A stretch of 64,000 nucleotides of DNA from Rhodococcus pyridinivorans (GCF_900105195.1 NZ_FNRX01000002.1:3162001-3226000), one strand, 5' to 3'. Shown: positions 36,373-47,580, numbered from the stretch's first letter. Notes: generated from the letters alone by a model not told the origin. Program-made: numbers and translations.

Positions 36373-37612
36373 GCGCGTCCCGGACCTCGTCCCGCCGGCG
36401 CAGCAGATGCGCGCGCTCGATGGCGTTCTCCGTCCGCGCCGCGGCGGTGGCGTATGCCTCACTCGCCTCGGTGAGCCGGCCGAGGCGGGCGAGCAGGTCG
36501 GCCCGGACGGCGTGGAAGACGTGGTACCGCTCGAGGTCGAGGCGGTCGACGATCCCGAGAGCCGCTGCGGGACCCTCCACTTCGGCGAGTGCGACGGCCC
36601 GGTGCAACGCGACGACCGGTGTGGGATCCGCGGCCATCAGCAGGTCGTAGAGCGCGACGATCTGCGCCCAATCGGTGTCCTCGAAGGTGGGCGCGTCCGC
36701 GTGCACCGCAGCGATCGCGGCCTGGATCTGGTAGGGCCCCGGCCTGTTCCAGCGCAGGGTGCGCCGCACGAGCGCCTGCCCTTCGTCGATCAGCGCGCGG
36801 TCCCACCGCGAGCGGTCCTGATCTGCGAGCAGGACGAGGTCGCCGCCGGGTCCTGTCCGCGCGGCGCGTCGGGATTCGCCGAGGAGCATCAGGGCGAGAA
36901 GTCCCGTGGTCTCGGGATCGTCGGGAACGAGCCCGGCCAGCACACGCGCCAGCCGCACCGCCTCCGAACACAGGTCCGTGTCGACGAGTTCGGGTCCGGC
37001 GCTCGTCGTGTGGCCCTCCGTGTACACGAGATAAAGCACGGAACGCACCGCGTCGAGACGTTCGGGAAACTCGTCCGGGGACGGGATGCGGAACGGGATG
37101 CGCGCGTCGCGGACCTTCCCCTTGGCTCGGGAGATCCGTTGCCCCATAGTCGTTTCCGGCACGAGGAAGGCTCGGGCGATCTGCGCGGTGGTCAGCCCGC
37201 CGAGCAGCCGCAGTGTCAGCGCGACCCGCGACGCAGGCGCGAGCGCCGGGTGACAACAGGTGAAGATCAGACGGAGGCGATCGTCGGGGATCTCGGGCGG
37301 GACGACCGCTCCGGAGTCGAACGCGTCGTCGGATGTCGGGTAGAGCAGGTCCGCCTCGGCGTGCTTGATCGGACGTGCGGCCTCCCGCCGTGCCCTGTCG
37401 ATCGCCCGGCGACGGGCGGTGGTGATGATCCACCCGGCCGGGCTCGGCGGGATCCCCTCCCCGGGCCACCGTTCGACGGCGATCGAGAAGGCGTCCTGCA
37501 CCGCGTCCTCGGCGGCGTCGAGGTCGCCGAGGACGCGGGTGAGCACGGCGATCGCCCTGCCGTATTCCTCACGGAAGGCACGTGCGATGTCGGCGGTGGA
37601 CGGCCCGGTCAT
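36365..37612 (-). CDS. ECF sigma factor with C-terminal extension (ECF42/DUF6596 type)
   Basis: A 415-residue ECF-type sigma factor. Region 2 lies at about 12-75 (LGDLDAAEDAVQDAFSIAVERWP, GWIITTARRRAIDRARRE) and region 4 at about 115-175 (ALTLRLLGGLTTAQIARAFL). A long helical C-terminal domain of about 230 residues follows (LVYTEGHTTSAGPELVDTDL, NRPGPYQIQAAIAAVHADAP), the hallmark of the group paired with DGPF/YCII proteins. No anti-sigma factor is next to it; the extension and the YCII partner are believed to take that role. The YCII gene lies 13 bases upstream and is cotranscribed. Confidence 0.88.
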   Translation of the reverse strand: MTGPSTADIARAFREEYGRAIAVLTRVLGDLDAAEDAVQDAFSIAVERWPGEGIPPSPAGWIITTARRRAIDRARREAARPIKHAEADLLYPTSDDAFDSGAVVPPEIPDDRLRLIFTCCHPALAPASRVALTLRLLGGLTTAQIARAFLVPETTMGQRISRAKGKVRDARIPFRIPSPDEFPERLDAVRSVLYLVYTEGHTTSAGPELVDTDLCSEAVRLARVLAGLVPDDPETTGLLALMLLGESRRAARTGPGGDLVLLADQDRSRWDRALIDEGQALVRRTLRWNRPGPYQIQAAIAAVHADAPTFEDTDWAQIVALYDLLMAADPTPVVALHRAVALAEVEGPAAALGIVDRLDLERYHVFHAVRADLLARLGRLTEASEAYATAAARTENAIERAHLLRRRDEVRDALR

Positions 37613-37625
37613 CGAGCTTCGCACG

Positions 37626-37982
37626 TCATCCGGCGCAGGAGCCGAACGCCAGGGGCCGCACCTCGATGGGCAGTGTGGTGGCGTCGGCAAGACCGCGCGC
37701 CCACCTCAGCGCCTCGTCGAGGTCGGGCACGTCGATGACGTCGAAGCCACCGAGATGCTCCTTGCCCTCGATGTACGGACCGTCGGTCGTCGCCGTGCAC
37801 CCCTCGTCCGTGCGCACGACCGTCGCCGTATCCGGAGGGTGAAGGCCGCCGGAGAACACCCAGACCCCTGCCTCCCGGATCTCGTTCTGCCACGCCGCGA
37901 CCTTCTTCATGATCGGTTCGAGGAACTCCGGTGACGGCGGTTCACCGTCGGGCTGGTAGATGCTCAGCAGGTACTGCGCCAT
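37626..37982 (-). CDS. YCII/DGPF-domain protein, partner of the ECF sigma factor
   Basis: A 118-residue ferredoxin-like YCII fold protein. It begins MAQYLLSIYQPDG and contains TDGPYIEGKEHLGGFDVIDV, the DGPF-type motif. Members of this family are found beside ECF42 sigma factors, as here, and are thought to take part in signalling to the sigma factor; biochemical activity is unproven. It is the first gene of a two-gene operon. The strand upstream holds 148 bases before the thiolase remnant. Confidence 0.87.
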   Translation of the reverse strand: MAQYLLSIYQPDGEPPSPEFLEPIMKKVAAWQNEIREAGVWVFSGGLHPPDTATVVRTDEGCTATTDGPYIEGKEHLGGFDVIDVPDLDEALRWARGLADATTLPIEVRPLAFGSCAG

Positions 37983-38130
37983 GGCGGGGTCCTTCCCCTC
38001 GGCGGCCGGCGGCTCCGGCCTCTCACCCTCTATACGAACGGTAGGGCGCCGATTCGACACCTGCGCGGAGAAATCCGCTGCCCACCCGCTCAGGCATCGC
38101 AGGTGGACAGCGGACGGTGTCGGGTGCGGC

Positions 38131-38421
38131 CTACTGCGCGACGAGTTCGACGATGGTGGCGTTGGCCTGGCCACCGCCCTCGCACATCGTCTGCAGGCCG
38201 TACCGGAGGTTAGTACGGCGCATGTGGAAGATCATGTCGGTGAGGATGCGGGCACCGGAACCCCCGAGCGGGTGACCGAGAGCGATCGCACCACCGTTGG
38301 GGTTGAGCTTGTCCTCGGGTGCGCCGATCTCCTTCTGCCACGCCATGGGCACCGGAGCGAACGCCTCGTCGACCTCGAAGACGCCGATGTCCTGGTGGGG
38401 CCGCGCCCCGTCGTACCGGGT
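38131..38421 (-). pseudogene. 3' remnant of an acetyl-CoA acyltransferase (thiolase) gene
   Basis: About 96 codons read the C-terminal quarter of a thiolase: DIGVFEVDEAFAPVPMAW, then LNPNGGAIALGHPLGGSGAR with the catalytic His, and GLQTMCEGGGQANATI with the second catalytic Cys, ending in TAG. A complete thiolase has about 390 residues. The N-terminal three quarters, with the nucleophilic Cys, are missing because aroE ends at 38424, right where homology begins. There is no start codon of its own in a sensible place. It is a deletion relic and probably not expressed as an enzyme. Confidence 0.82.
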
Positions 38422-38423
38422 TC

Positions 38424-39278
38424 TCAGGCCGGGTGCGGAGAGTTCAGATCGAGCCCGACGGCGCGCGCCATCTCCGCGCGCGGCGCGGGCAGCCCCGTGA
38501 ACTGCTCGACCTGCCCGAAGGCCTGGTTCAGGAGCATGTGCAGACCGCTGACGACGCGGACACCGCGTGCCTCGGCCGCTGTCGCCAGCGGCGTGGGCCA
38601 AGGGTCGTAGATTGCATCGAGGATGCACGGCGCCTGCGCGAGAGCTTCTGTGTACGGCGCTGCCGCGGGTGCGGGCACGGTGCTCACGAGCGCACCGGCC
38701 TCGGCGCAGACCCGGGCCAATTCGGGTGCGTCGAACGTCAACCACCGAGCCTCGATGTCGTCGCCGAGACAATCGAACGTCGCGCGGGCTTTCTGCTCGG
38801 ACCGCGCGACCACAGTCACCGAGCGCACACCGAGGTCGGTGAGACCGACGAGCGCCGGCCGCGCGGTACCACCCGAGCCGACGACGACCGCCGACGCGCC
38901 GGACAGATCGCCGACGCCGGCCGAGCGCAGTGCTCCGGACACGCCGTCGACGTCGGTGCAGTCGGCACGCCACCCGTTCTCGATGCGCACGAGGGTGTTC
39001 GCCGAGCCGATCCTCACGGCCCGCTCGGTGCGTTCGGTGGCGAACTCGAGAGCCGCGAACTTACCGGGCATCGTGACGGACAGACCCACCCATTCCTCAC
39101 CGAGCGAGGACACGAGGCCCGGCAGCTGCTCACCGGTGCATTCGATGCGTTCGTAGGTCCACTCGGTCAGCCCGAGTGCCCGGTACGCCGCGAGATGCAA
39201 CAAGGGCGACTTCGAGTGCGCGATGGGTTTCCCGAGGACCGCGGCCCTCCGGACACCTCCGTTCGGATCAGCGGCCAC
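38424..39278 (-). CDS. aroE: Shikimate dehydrogenase
   Basis: Reduces 3-dehydroshikimate to shikimate. The 284 residues have the substrate-binding AVLGKPIAHSKSPLLHLAAY, the catalytic lysine in LSVTMPGKFAALEFA, ADCTDVDGVSGALRS, the nucleotide loop VVVGSGGTARPALVGL, and the C-terminal GLHMLLNQAFGQVEQFTG. The GTG start lies 11 bases inside the end of mltG. Its stop marks the deletion junction with the thiolase remnant. The last residues (LDLNSPHPA) look normal, so the gene seems intact. Confidence 0.93.
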   Translation of the reverse strand: MAADPNGGVRRAAVLGKPIAHSKSPLLHLAAYRALGLTEWTYERIECTGEQLPGLVSSLGEEWVGLSVTMPGKFAALEFATERTERAVRIGSANTLVRIENGWRADCTDVDGVSGALRSAGVGDLSGASAVVVGSGGTARPALVGLTDLGVRSVTVVARSEQKARATFDCLGDDIEARWLTFDAPELARVCAEAGALVSTVPAPAAAPYTEALAQAPCILDAIYDPWPTPLATAAEARGVRVVSGLHMLLNQAFGQVEQFTGLPAPRAEMARAVGLDLNSPHPA

Positions 39279-41112
39279 TGTCGAGGATCCCGCTCGCGAG
39301 TGCCAGTTCGGTGTTCTGCAGGTGCTCCTCGTAGGAATTCGCGAAGAGCGTGGTGCCCTTGTCGTCGATCGTCACGAAGTAGATCCATTCCCCCGGTTCC
39401 GGGTTCTCCATCGCCTGCAGCGCACCGATGCTCGGTGACGAGATGGGCGTCGCCGGAAGACCGACCATGGCGTAGGTGTTCCAGGGGGTCACCCGCGCGC
39501 GGTCGGCGTCGGTGGTCGCGAGTTCGGTCTCGTCGAGTTCGTAGTTGACGGTCGAATCGAACTGGAGCATCTGGTCGATGTCGAGGCGGTTGAGGATCAC
39601 GCGCGCGACCTTCGCGAAATCCTGTGGCAGAGCCTCGCGTTCGACGAGCGATGCAGAGATGAGCATCTCGTACGGGGTCAGCCCCACCCGTGCGGCCGCG
39701 TCGGTGATCCCCGTCGCGTCGTAGCTGGCAGCACTTTCCGACACGAGGCGAGCCAGGATCTCGACGGGTTCGGCCGTCGGATCGAAATCCCAGCTGCCCG
39801 CGGCGATGAGGCCTTCGAGCTGCCGCCTGCGGTCGGGCACGTTCGCGACCGCGTCGCGTGCCCATTCCGGAACTCCGAGTGCCTGCAGGTCCGGGGTGGC
39901 CCCGGCCGCGTCGAGTTCCTCGTAGGTGACGCAGTTCTCGGCGGCCGGATCGCCGTGGCAGCTCGCCTCGGCGATGAGCGTGTAGATGCCCTTGCGGACG
40001 GCACCGGTGTTGACGTCGCGGATGTCGTGGAGCTGACGTCCCTCGGAGATCACGAGCGCACCGACCCGGCTGGCCGGGTCGACGAGGGCCGCGACGGCGT
40101 CGACAGCCGGGATGTTGGTGGCCACCTGGTAGAAGCCTGGTTGCAGCGAATTCATCCCCGAGTTCTGCACGGCCGCTTCGTAGAAGGCGGCGGAACTCGC
40201 GACGACACCCTTGTCGACGAACTCGCTGCCGATCTCCCCGGCGGTCTCGCCCGGGTTGACCCGGACGACGACGGCCGGTCCGGGAGGTCCGGTGAAGTCC
40301 GGCGGAAGATCGGTGCCGAGGAACCGGTCGTAGGCGAGATAGCCGCCACCCACGACGACGAGCAGGAGCACCGCGGCGGCGAGCGCACCTACGACACGTC
40401 CGCGCTTCTTACGCCCGCTCGCCTTCGGATCACGGCGTGCGGCGCGTTCCGAACCACCGACCGCGAGGGGGACCGCACGCTGCTCGGCGGTAATCTCCTC
40501 CGCTGCGACCGCGTCGTCGGCGGGGTCGTCGTCACGGCTCGCGTCGCGTGCGGCGTAGGAGTATCCGCCCGGGTACTCTTCGTCGAGATGTCCCCCGTCG
40601 GGGTGATCGGCCGGAGCGTGTCCGCGATCGGCGCCGATGGACCCCTCGTACTCGTACCCGGATCCTGCGTAGCCCCCGTCGCCGTAGCCCTGCTCGGCAT
40701 AGCCCTGCTCGCCGTAACCCTGTTCGGCGTGACCGGGCGGCGGGCCATCGAATACACCCGGCTCGAAGTTCAGGACCGTGGTCTCGTGATCGTCGGGATC
40801 GGGTCGACGGGCCTCCGGGTGCCCACTCGGGACGCCCTCGTATCCACCACCGCCGTACGGATCACAGCCGTGGGAGTCGTTGCCGTACGGGTCGTGCCCG
40901 TATGCATCGTGACCTCGAGGGTCGGATGCGTACGGATCGTCGTACCGGTAACGCGGGTCTGATCGATACGGATCCTCGGATCCGGATCGATACGGATTCT
41001 CGGATCCGGTGCGATCCACTGGAGGTTCCGTGTACCCACCGGCGTAGGGATCCGCGAACAGATCCTGCCGTGCGTTCTCCGAATGGTCGTCGTGTCGTCC
41101 GTGCCGGCTCAC
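39268..41112 (-). CDS. mltG: Endolytic murein transglycosylase MltG (YceG-like)
   Basis: Cleaves nascent glycan strands in peptidoglycan at the membrane. The 614 residues fall into three parts. A cytoplasmic low-complexity region of about 235 residues is rich in Asp, Tyr, Gly and Pro, with repeats such as [15 protein letters not shown] and DPYRSG/DPYASD. One transmembrane helix lies near 245-268 ([20 protein letters not shown]). The external YceG domain carries the catalytic glutamate in [13 protein letters not shown] and the late [13 protein letters not shown]. The long N-terminal region is typical of actinobacterial homologues but varies in sequence. It overlaps ruvX by four bases. Confidence 0.9.
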   Translation of the reverse strand: MSRHGRHDDHSENARQDLFADPYAGGYTEPPVDRTGSENPYRSGSEDPYRSDPRYRYDDPYASDPRGHDAYGHDPYGNDSHGCDPYGGGGYEGVPSGHPEARRPDPDDHETTVLNFEPGVFDGPPPGHAEQGYGEQGYAEQGYGDGGYAGSGYEYEGSIGADRGHAPADHPDGGHLDEEYPGGYSYAARDASRDDDPADDAVAAEEITAEQRAVPLAVGGSERAARRDPKASGRKKRGRVVGALAAAVLLLVVVGGGYLAYDRFLGTDLPPDFTGPPGPAVVVRVNPGETAGEIGSEFVDKGVVASSAAFYEAAVQNSGMNSLQPGFYQVATNIPAVDAVAALVDPASRVGALVISEGRQLHDIRDVNTGAVRKGIYTLIAEASCHGDPAAENCVTYEELDAAGATPDLQALGVPEWARDAVANVPDRRRQLEGLIAAGSWDFDPTAEPVEILARLVSESAASYDATGITDAAARVGLTPYEMLISASLVEREALPQDFAKVARVILNRLDIDQMLQFDSTVNYELDETELATTDADRARVTPWNTYAMVGLPATPISSPSIGALQAMENPEPGEWIYFVTIDDKGTTLFANSYEEHLQNTELALASGILDSGR

Positions 41113-41627
41113 CGGCTGTCCCCCGCGTCACGCCCCGACTCGTTCACTACCGAACTCCGCTCGTCCAACCAACCCTGCAAGATGGCCACGGCGGCGGCCT
41201 GGTCGATGACCGGCCGCGCACCTCGCGCACTCACCCCGCTCTCGCGGAGGGCGCGCGCCGCAGTGACCGTCGTGAAACGTTCGTCGGCCAGGCGCACGGG
41301 AACGTCGGGTAAGGCACGGCGAAGTCGACGCGCGAAGTCGCTCGCCAGTTTCGCAGCCTTGCCGGGCTCACCGCGCAGTGTCTGCGGCAGCCCGACGATA
41401 ACCTCAACAGCCTCGTATTCCCTAACGATCTCGACGATGCGCCGGATATCGGGTGCGTCGGGTCCGCGTTCCTTGGACCGCGGCACCGTCTCGACCGGGG
41501 TGGCGAGGATCCCGTCGGGGTCGCTGGAGGCGACCCCGATCCGGACGCTCCCGACGTCGACTGCGATGCGGCGACCACGGCCGGGATCGTCCACTCCGGG
41601 ACGATCGGGGCGCAGCGGTTCGGCCAC
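41109..41627 (-). CDS. ruvX: Holliday junction resolvase RuvX (YqgF)
   Basis: A 172-residue RNase H-like nuclease implicated in Holliday-junction resolution and pre-16S rRNA maturation. It begins with an RNase H strand, [21 protein letters not shown], and has the [17 protein letters not shown] segment and a C-terminal [17 protein letters not shown] with the late acidic residue and [18 protein letters not shown]. The GTG start sits two bases after the alaS stop. The alaS-ruvX-mltG-aroE order is conserved in mycobacteria. Confidence 0.94.
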   Translation of the reverse strand: MAEPLRPDRPGVDDPGRGRRIAVDVGSVRIGVASSDPDGILATPVETVPRSKERGPDAPDIRRIVEIVREYEAVEVIVGLPQTLRGEPGKAAKLASDFARRLRRALPDVPVRLADERFTTVTAARALRESGVSARGARPVIDQAAAVAILQGWLDERSSVVNESGRDAGDSR

Positions 41628-41629
41628 GC

Positions 41630-44296
41630 TCAGCCGGCCAGCTCGCTCAGACGGGCACGGAAAGCATCGAGTGCGGCCGGGATACCGGCCGGATCCGCCC
41701 CTGCGCCCTGAGCCATGTCGGGCTTGCCGCCCCCGCGACCACCGATCGCGGGACCGAAGCTCGCGACGAGGTCGCCTGCCTTGATGCCCTTCTCCTGCGC
41801 AGCCTTGGTGGTGGCCACGACGAAGGGCACCTTGCCGCCGGCGTTGCCGAGCAGCAGCACCACGGCGGGCTCGGTGCCGAGCCGGCCACGGACGTCGGAT
41901 GCGAGTGTGCGCAGGTCGTTGCCGGCGACATCCTCCGGGGCGGCCTCGGCCACGACGAGCACGTCACCGACGCGCTGCGCCTTGCCCGCGTACGTTCCGG
42001 CTGCGGCGGCGACGTTCGCGGCGCGGGTCTTCTCGAGTTCCTTCTCGGCGGCCTTGAGCCGATCGAGCAGGGCCTCGACACGTCCGGGCACCTCCTCGGA
42101 GGGAACCCTCAGGGTCGAGGACAGGCCCGCGAGCAGCGCGCGTTCCTTCGCCAGGTGGCGGTACGAGTCGAGACCGACGTACGCCTCGACGCGGCGGATG
42201 CCGGAACCGACGGACTGCTCACCGAGGAGCGTGACGGTGCCGACGTGCGAGGAGTGCTGCACATGCGTGCCGCCGCACAGCTCCATCGAGAACGGGCCGC
42301 CGATCTCGACGACGCGGACCTCGTCGCCGTAGTTCTCGCCGAACAGGGCCATCGCGCCCATCTTCTTTGCCTTGTCGAGGTCGGTGACGAAGGTGTTGAC
42401 GGGATAGTTCGCCGCGACGGCCTCGTTGGTGACGGCCTCGATGTCCTGCTTCTGCTGCTCGGACAGGGCGCCGGGCCACGAGAAGTCGAAGCGCAGGTAG
42501 CCGGGCTTGTTGAGCGAACCGGCCTGCACGGCGTTGGGGCCGAGCACCTCGCGCAGCGCGGCGTGGACCAGGTGGGTGCCGGAGTGGCCCTGGGTGGCGC
42601 CCTTGCGCCACTCGGGATCGACCTGCACGAGGACGGCGTCGCCTTCGACGACCTGGCCCTCGAGCACCGTGACCTTGTGGGTCCACAGTTGCTTGGCGAT
42701 CTTCTGGACGTCGTCGACCTTGATCTTCAGGCCCGGGCCGGTGATGCTGCCGATGTCGGCGATCTGGCCGCCGGACTCCGCGTAGAGGGGGCTGCGATCG
42801 AGGATCAGCTCGACCTGCTGGCCCGCGCCCGCCGCGTGCAGGCGCTCGCCACCGGTGATGACGGCGAGCACGTGCGCCTCGGTCACCAGCTCGCTGAAAC
42901 CGGTGAACTCGGTGGGACCGCGGTCGAGGAGTTCCTTGTAGACGGTCAGGTCGGCGTGGGCGTGCTTGCGGGCCCGGGCGTCGTCCTTGGCGCGCTGGCG
43001 CTGCTCGGCCATGAGCGATCGGAAGCCCTCCTCGTCGACGGTCAGGCCCGCCTCGGCCGCCATCTCGAGGGTGAGGTCGATCGGGAACCCGTAGGTGTCG
43101 TGGAGGGTGAACGCCTCCGTGCCACCGAGCACATTCCTACCCTGCGACTTCACGGTCTCTACAGCGCCTTCGAACAGCTTGCTGCCGGTACCGAGGGTCT
43201 TGAGGAAGGCCGTCTCCTCGCCCACCGCGACGGTCTCGATACGCGAGAAGTCGGTGTCGAATTCGGGATAGGACGGGGCCATGGTGTCGCGCACGACCGC
43301 CATGAACTCGCGCATGGTGGGCTTGTCGGCGCCGAGCAAACGCGCCGAGCGCACGATGCGGCGGAGCAGGCGGCGCAGCACGTAGCCGCGGCCGTCGTTG
43401 CCGGGGTTGACGCCGTCGACGATGAGCATCGCCGCGGTGCGGGCGTGGTCGGCGATCACGCGGAAGCGCACGTCGTCGTCGTGCTTCGCGCCGTAGACGG
43501 CGCCGGTGAGTTCGGCGGCCTTGTCGATCACGGGGCGCAGCAGGTCGGTCTCGTAGACGTTCTCGACGCCCTGGAGCAGGAAGGCGACGCGTTCGACACC
43601 CATGCCGGTGTCGATGTTCTTCTTCGGCAGCGGGCCGAGGATCGGGTAGTCGTCCTTGGCACCACCCTCACCGCGCTCGTTCTGCATGAACACGAGATTC
43701 CAGATCTCGATGTAGCGGTCCTCGTCGGCCTCGGGGCCGCCTTCGACGCCGTAGGCGGGGCCGCGGTCGTAGAAGATCTCGGAGCACGGACCGCACGGCC
43801 CGGGGATGCCCATCGACCAGTAGTTGTCCTTCATGCCGCGACGCTGGATGCGTTCCTCGGGCACGCCGACCTTGTCGCGCCAGATCGAAAACGCTTCGTC
43901 GTCGTCGAGATAGACCGTCGCCCACAACTTCTCGGGGTCGATTCCGTAGCCGCCGTCCTCGACGGATCCGGTGAGCAGCGACCACGCGAAGGTGATGGCC
44001 TCTTCCTTGAAGTAGTCGCCGAACGAGAAGTTGCCGGCCATCTGGAAGAAGGTGTTGTGGCGGGTGGTCTTGCCGACCTCCTCGATGTCGAGGGTGCGCA
44101 CGCACTTCTGCACCGACGTGGCGCGGGTGTAGGGCGGGGTCTGCTGCCCGAGGAAGTAGGGCACGAACGGGACCATGCCGGCGTTGACGAACAGCAGGTT
44201 GGGATCGGCGAGGATCAGCGACGCGCTGGGCACCTCGGTGTGTCCCGCCTTCACGAAGTGATCGAGAAAGCGCCTGCGGATCTCGTGGGTCTGCAC
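41630..44296 (-). CDS. alaS: Alanyl-tRNA synthetase
   Basis: Charges tRNA-Ala and edits misacylated Ser/Gly. The 888 residues have full domain content: class II aminoacylation core ([51 protein letters not shown]), tRNA-recognition helices, the editing domain with the [16 protein letters not shown] and [13 protein letters not shown] zinc motifs, and a C-terminal C-Ala domain with the glycine-rich [17 protein letters not shown] loop. The ATG at 44296 gives the standard [14 protein letters not shown] start. It heads the alaS-ruvX-mltG-aroE operon. Confidence 0.98.
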   Translation of the reverse strand: MQTHEIRRRFLDHFVKAGHTEVPSASLILADPNLLFVNAGMVPFVPYFLGQQTPPYTRATSVQKCVRTLDIEEVGKTTRHNTFFQMAGNFSFGDYFKEEAITFAWSLLTGSVEDGGYGIDPEKLWATVYLDDDEAFSIWRDKVGVPEERIQRRGMKDNYWSMGIPGPCGPCSEIFYDRGPAYGVEGGPEADEDRYIEIWNLVFMQNERGEGGAKDDYPILGPLPKKNIDTGMGVERVAFLLQGVENVYETDLLRPVIDKAAELTGAVYGAKHDDDVRFRVIADHARTAAMLIVDGVNPGNDGRGYVLRRLLRRIVRSARLLGADKPTMREFMAVVRDTMAPSYPEFDTDFSRIETVAVGEETAFLKTLGTGSKLFEGAVETVKSQGRNVLGGTEAFTLHDTYGFPIDLTLEMAAEAGLTVDEEGFRSLMAEQRQRAKDDARARKHAHADLTVYKELLDRGPTEFTGFSELVTEAHVLAVITGGERLHAAGAGQQVELILDRSPLYAESGGQIADIGSITGPGLKIKVDDVQKIAKQLWTHKVTVLEGQVVEGDAVLVQVDPEWRKGATQGHSGTHLVHAALREVLGPNAVQAGSLNKPGYLRFDFSWPGALSEQQKQDIEAVTNEAVAANYPVNTFVTDLDKAKKMGAMALFGENYGDEVRVVEIGGPFSMELCGGTHVQHSSHVGTVTLLGEQSVGSGIRRVEAYVGLDSYRHLAKERALLAGLSSTLRVPSEEVPGRVEALLDRLKAAEKELEKTRAANVAAAAGTYAGKAQRVGDVLVVAEAAPEDVAGNDLRTLASDVRGRLGTEPAVVLLLGNAGGKVPFVVATTKAAQEKGIKAGDLVASFGPAIGGRGGGKPDMAQGAGADPAGIPAALDAFRARLSELAG

Positions 44297-44434
44297 GTCG
44301 ATGGTCCTTTGTGGTCTGGCGATGGTGTGAACTTCCCGGGACGGGCGGTCGACCCTGTCGATCGGCCGTTCTTCAGCTTATCGCGCCGCCGAAAGCGGCC
44401 GCGGTACGGCGCCGTGAGTACTCGGCGGAGGGCG

Positions 44435-45847
44435 TCACCGCTCACCGCGCACGATGCGGCGCAGCTTGGGCAGGCGGGCCGACAGCTCCCGTTCCACACC
44501 GCGACCGGTCGGCTCGTAATAGTCGACGCCGACCAGCTCGTCCGGGGCGTACTGCTGCGCGAGCACGCCGTCCGGGTGCGCGTGCGGGAACTTGTAGCCG
44601 ATCGCGTTGCCGAGCTTCTGCGCGCCCTGATAATGACCGTCGCGCAGATGGGCGGGCACCGGACCGGCCCTGCCCGCCTTCACGTCGGCGATCGCGGCGC
44701 CGAGCGCGGCGGTCACCGAGCCCGACTTGGGTGCGGTGGCGATATGGATGGTGGCCTGCGCGAGCGCGAGCTGGGCTTCGGGCATCCCGACCTGCTGCAC
44801 GACCTGCGCTGCGGCGACCGCCGTCTGCAGGGCGGTGGGATCGGCCATGCCCACCTCCTCACTGGCCTGGATCATCAGGCGGCGAGCGATGAAGCGCGGG
44901 TCCTCCCCCGCGACGATCATCCGGGCCAGATAGTGCAGGGCCGCGTCGACGTCGGAGCCGCGCAGCGACTTGATGAAGGCGCTTGCGACGTCGAAGTGCT
45001 GGTCGCCGTCGCGGTCGTAGCGCACGGCGGCCTCGTCGATGCTCGACTCCACGGTCGCGAGGTCGATGACGGCCGCGTCGCCACCGGAGACGGCGAGCGC
45101 CGTGTCGGCGGAGGCCTCGAGCGCCGTCAGGGCACGGCGGGCGTCGCCCCCGGCGAGCCGGACGAGGTGGTCGAGGGCGTCGTCGTCGATCTCGACCGCA
45201 CCGGCGAGTCCACGGGCGTCGGTGCGCGCACGTTCGAGCAGTGCCCGGATGTCGTCGGGCCCGAGCGGCTGCAACTGCAGCACCAGCGAGCGCGACAGCA
45301 GCGGGGCGACCACGGAGAACGACGGGTTCTCGGTCGTCGCGGCGACGAGCAGCACGATGCGGTTCTCGACGGCGGCGAGCAGCGCGTCCTGCTGGGTCTT
45401 GGAGAAGCGGTGGACCTCGTCGATGAACAGCACGGTCTGTTCGCCGTGGGTGAGGCGCCGACGTGCCAGGTCGATGACGGCACGCACGTCCTTGACGCCC
45501 GCGGACAGGGCGGACAGCGCTTCGAACCGGCGTCCGGTGGCTCCGGAGATCAGTGAGGCCAGGGTCGTCTTCCCAGTGCCGGGCGGACCGTAGAGCACGA
45601 CGGAGGCGGCTCCCGATCCCTCGACGAGCCGCCGCAGCGGTGCTCCCGGTTCGAGCAGGTGCTGTTGCCCGACCACCTCGTCGAGACTCGCCGGTCGCAT
45701 GCGCGCAGCGAGCGGCGCGTTCGCGCCGCCGGCCGCGACGGGTTGCCGGCGGACCTGCGGTTCGTCCTCGGGTTCCGGTTCGCGTGGCGCCTCGAACAGG
45801 GCGTCCGGTTCGGCAGACGGGTCGTTCGCCCCGAAAAGATCACTCAC
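44435..45847 (-). CDS. rarA: Replication-associated recombination protein A (MgsA/RarA)
   Basis: A clamp-loader-like AAA+ ATPase of 470 residues that acts at stalled forks. It has an acidic N-terminal extension of about 40 residues, [15 protein letters not shown], Walker [18 protein letters not shown], Walker [19 protein letters not shown], sensor ATTENPSF, and the C-terminal tetramerisation domain with [20 protein letters not shown] and [12 protein letters not shown]. The GTG at 45847 gives SDLFGANDP. It lies 138 bases upstream of alaS on the same strand. Confidence 0.94.
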   Translation of the reverse strand: MSDLFGANDPSAEPDALFEAPREPEPEDEPQVRRQPVAAGGANAPLAARMRPASLDEVVGQQHLLEPGAPLRRLVEGSGAASVVLYGPPGTGKTTLASLISGATGRRFEALSALSAGVKDVRAVIDLARRRLTHGEQTVLFIDEVHRFSKTQQDALLAAVENRIVLLVAATTENPSFSVVAPLLSRSLVLQLQPLGPDDIRALLERARTDARGLAGAVEIDDDALDHLVRLAGGDARRALTALEASADTALAVSGGDAAVIDLATVESSIDEAAVRYDRDGDQHFDVASAFIKSLRGSDVDAALHYLARMIVAGEDPRFIARRLMIQASEEVGMADPTALQTAVAAAQVVQQVGMPEAQLALAQATIHIATAPKSGSVTAALGAAIADVKAGRAGPVPAHLRDGHYQGAQKLGNAIGYKFPHAHPDGVLAQQYAPDELVGVDYYEPTGRGVERELSARLPKLRRIVRGER

Positions 45848-45942
45848 GCATCCGACGCTACAAGCTCGCACCGACGCCCGGTCGGCGGCGGTGTTCGTCG
45901 TTCGCATGGACGGATGACCGACCGTGTGGTCGGATCTTGATC

Positions 45943-47580
45943 GTGCCCACGACACCGACCGCCGAACATGTGTCCCGCCGCGCCGTGCTCCGGTCGTCGA
46001 TTCTCGCCGCCGGTGCGGCGGCCTTCGCCTCGACCTCGCAGCACGCGCAGGCATCTCCCGCCGTCTTCGCGCACGGCGTGGCATCGGGAGATCCGTTGCC
46101 CGACGCGGTGATCCTATGGACGCGGGTCACACCCTCGCCGCAGGCGGCACCCGGCTCGGGCGCGGGACCGGACGTCCCGGTCACCTGGGAACTCGCCCGC
46201 AGCAACAGCTTCGACACGCTGGTCGCGAGTGGGACGGTGACAGCGAGTTCCGTCTCCGACCACACGGTCAAGGTCGACGCCCGCGGGCTCGTACCGGGCA
46301 CGACCTACTTCTATCGATTCCGCGCCGGCGGTGCCATCTCCCCGACCGGCAGGACGTTCACCGCGCCCTCGCCCGACGCTGCGGTCGCACGCCTGCGCTT
46401 CGGGGTCGTGTCGTGCGCCGACTGGGAGGGCGGTTTCTTCTCCTCCTACCGCCACCTCGCCGCACGCGACGATCTCGACGCCGTGGTGCACCTCGGCGAC
46501 TATCTGTACGAGTACGCGGCCGGGAAGTTCCCCGTCGCCGGTGGCCGCGGAGTTCGGACGCACGAGCCCGCCCACGAAATCGTGAGTCTCGCCGACTACC
46601 GCATCCGGCATGCGCAGTACAAGACCGATCCGAACCTGCAGTCGCTGCACGCGAAGGTGCCGTGGATCGTGATCTGGGACGACCACGAGTCGGCGAACGA
46701 CGCCTGGGCGGGCGGGGCGGAGAATCACGATCCCCTCGTCGAGGGCGACTGGGCCCCCCGCAAGGCCGCGTCGGTGCAGGCCTACGACGAGTGGATGCCG
46801 GTTCGCCCGAACGGCGGACGGCTCTACCGGCGCCTGCGGTACGGACGGCTCGCCGAACTGTCGATGCTGGATCTGCGGAGTTATCGCTCCGAGCAGGTCC
46901 TCGGAACCGGACGGCAGGTCGACGATCCGAGTCGCACGATGACCGGACGGGACCAGATGGAGTGGCTCACCGCAGGCCTGGCGAGCTCCCCCACCCGGTG
47001 GCAGTTGATCGGCAATTCGGTGATGTTCTCGCCGATCGTGTTGCCGCCCCTCGATCCGCGGACTACCGGAGCACTGACCGAACTCGTCGGAGTGCCGGCT
47101 GGAGGTCTGCCCTTCAACACCGACCAGTGGGACGGTTACACCGCGGACCGTCGACGGTTGATCGACACCATCACGGCGGCGGGACTGCGCAACGTCGTCT
47201 TCCTCACGGGCGACATCCACACCTCGTGGGCGATGGACGTCCCGGTGGACGCCGCCGACTATCCGGGTGCCGGCACCGTCGCCACGGAGTTCGTGGTTCC
47301 GTCGGTGACGTCGGCGAACATCGACGAGTTGCTCGGTGTGCCTCCGCGGAGCCTGTCGCCCGCGCTGGAGGCGACGGCGACCGCGGCCAACCGGCACGTG
47401 CGGTTCGTCGAACTCGATTCGCACGGTTACGGGGTGCTCGACGTGACTCCCGAGGCGACGCAGATGGAGTGGTTCTTCATCGGCGACCGCACGGATCCGA
47501 ACACGGACGCGCGCCGCGCCGTGGGATACCGGGTGGCCGACGGCGCGACGAGGATCGAACCCGCCGCTCCGCTGGTGTAG
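45943..47580 (+). CDS. Tat-exported alkaline phosphatase D (PhoD-like)
   Basis: Phosphodiesterase/phosphomonoesterase of the PhoD family, exported folded. The 545 residues begin with a twin-arginine signal ([20 protein letters not shown], arginines 12 and 13). An N-terminal Fn3-like domain at about 40-135 precedes the metallophosphatase core with [40 protein letters not shown] and [12 protein letters not shown]. PhoD enzymes usually bind iron and calcium. The GTG start has no strong ribosome-binding site; a TTG two codons upstream is possible. It is divergent from rarA, with 95 bases for both promoters. Confidence 0.88.
   Translation: MPTTPTAEHVSRRAVLRSSILAAGAAAFASTSQHAQASPAVFAHGVASGDPLPDAVILWTRVTPSPQAAPGSGAGPDVPVTWELARSNSFDTLVASGTVTASSVSDHTVKVDARGLVPGTTYFYRFRAGGAISPTGRTFTAPSPDAAVARLRFGVVSCADWEGGFFSSYRHLAARDDLDAVVHLGDYLYEYAAGKFPVAGGRGVRTHEPAHEIVSLADYRIRHAQYKTDPNLQSLHAKVPWIVIWDDHESANDAWAGGAENHDPLVEGDWAPRKAASVQAYDEWMPVRPNGGRLYRRLRYGRLAELSMLDLRSYRSEQVLGTGRQVDDPSRTMTGRDQMEWLTAGLASSPTRWQLIGNSVMFSPIVLPPLDPRTTGALTELVGVPAGGLPFNTDQWDGYTADRRRLIDTITAAGLRNVVFLTGDIHTSWAMDVPVDAADYPGAGTVATEFVVPSVTSANIDELLGVPPRSLSPALEATATAANRHVRFVELDSHGYGVLDVTPEATQMEWFFIGDRTDPNTDARRAVGYRVADGATRIEPAAPLV

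Noticed and set aside
35163..38430. A mobile element responsible for the accessory patch between aroC and aroE
   Set aside because: No transposase, integrase, terminal inverted repeats or attachment-site duplication were found at either edge.
41453..45556. A very long open frame on the plus strand (over 1300 codons) antisense to alaS and rarA
   Set aside because: It mirrors the codon pattern of the minus-strand genes. In high-GC DNA the opposite strand often stays open. The alaS and rarA motifs leave no doubt about the coding strand.
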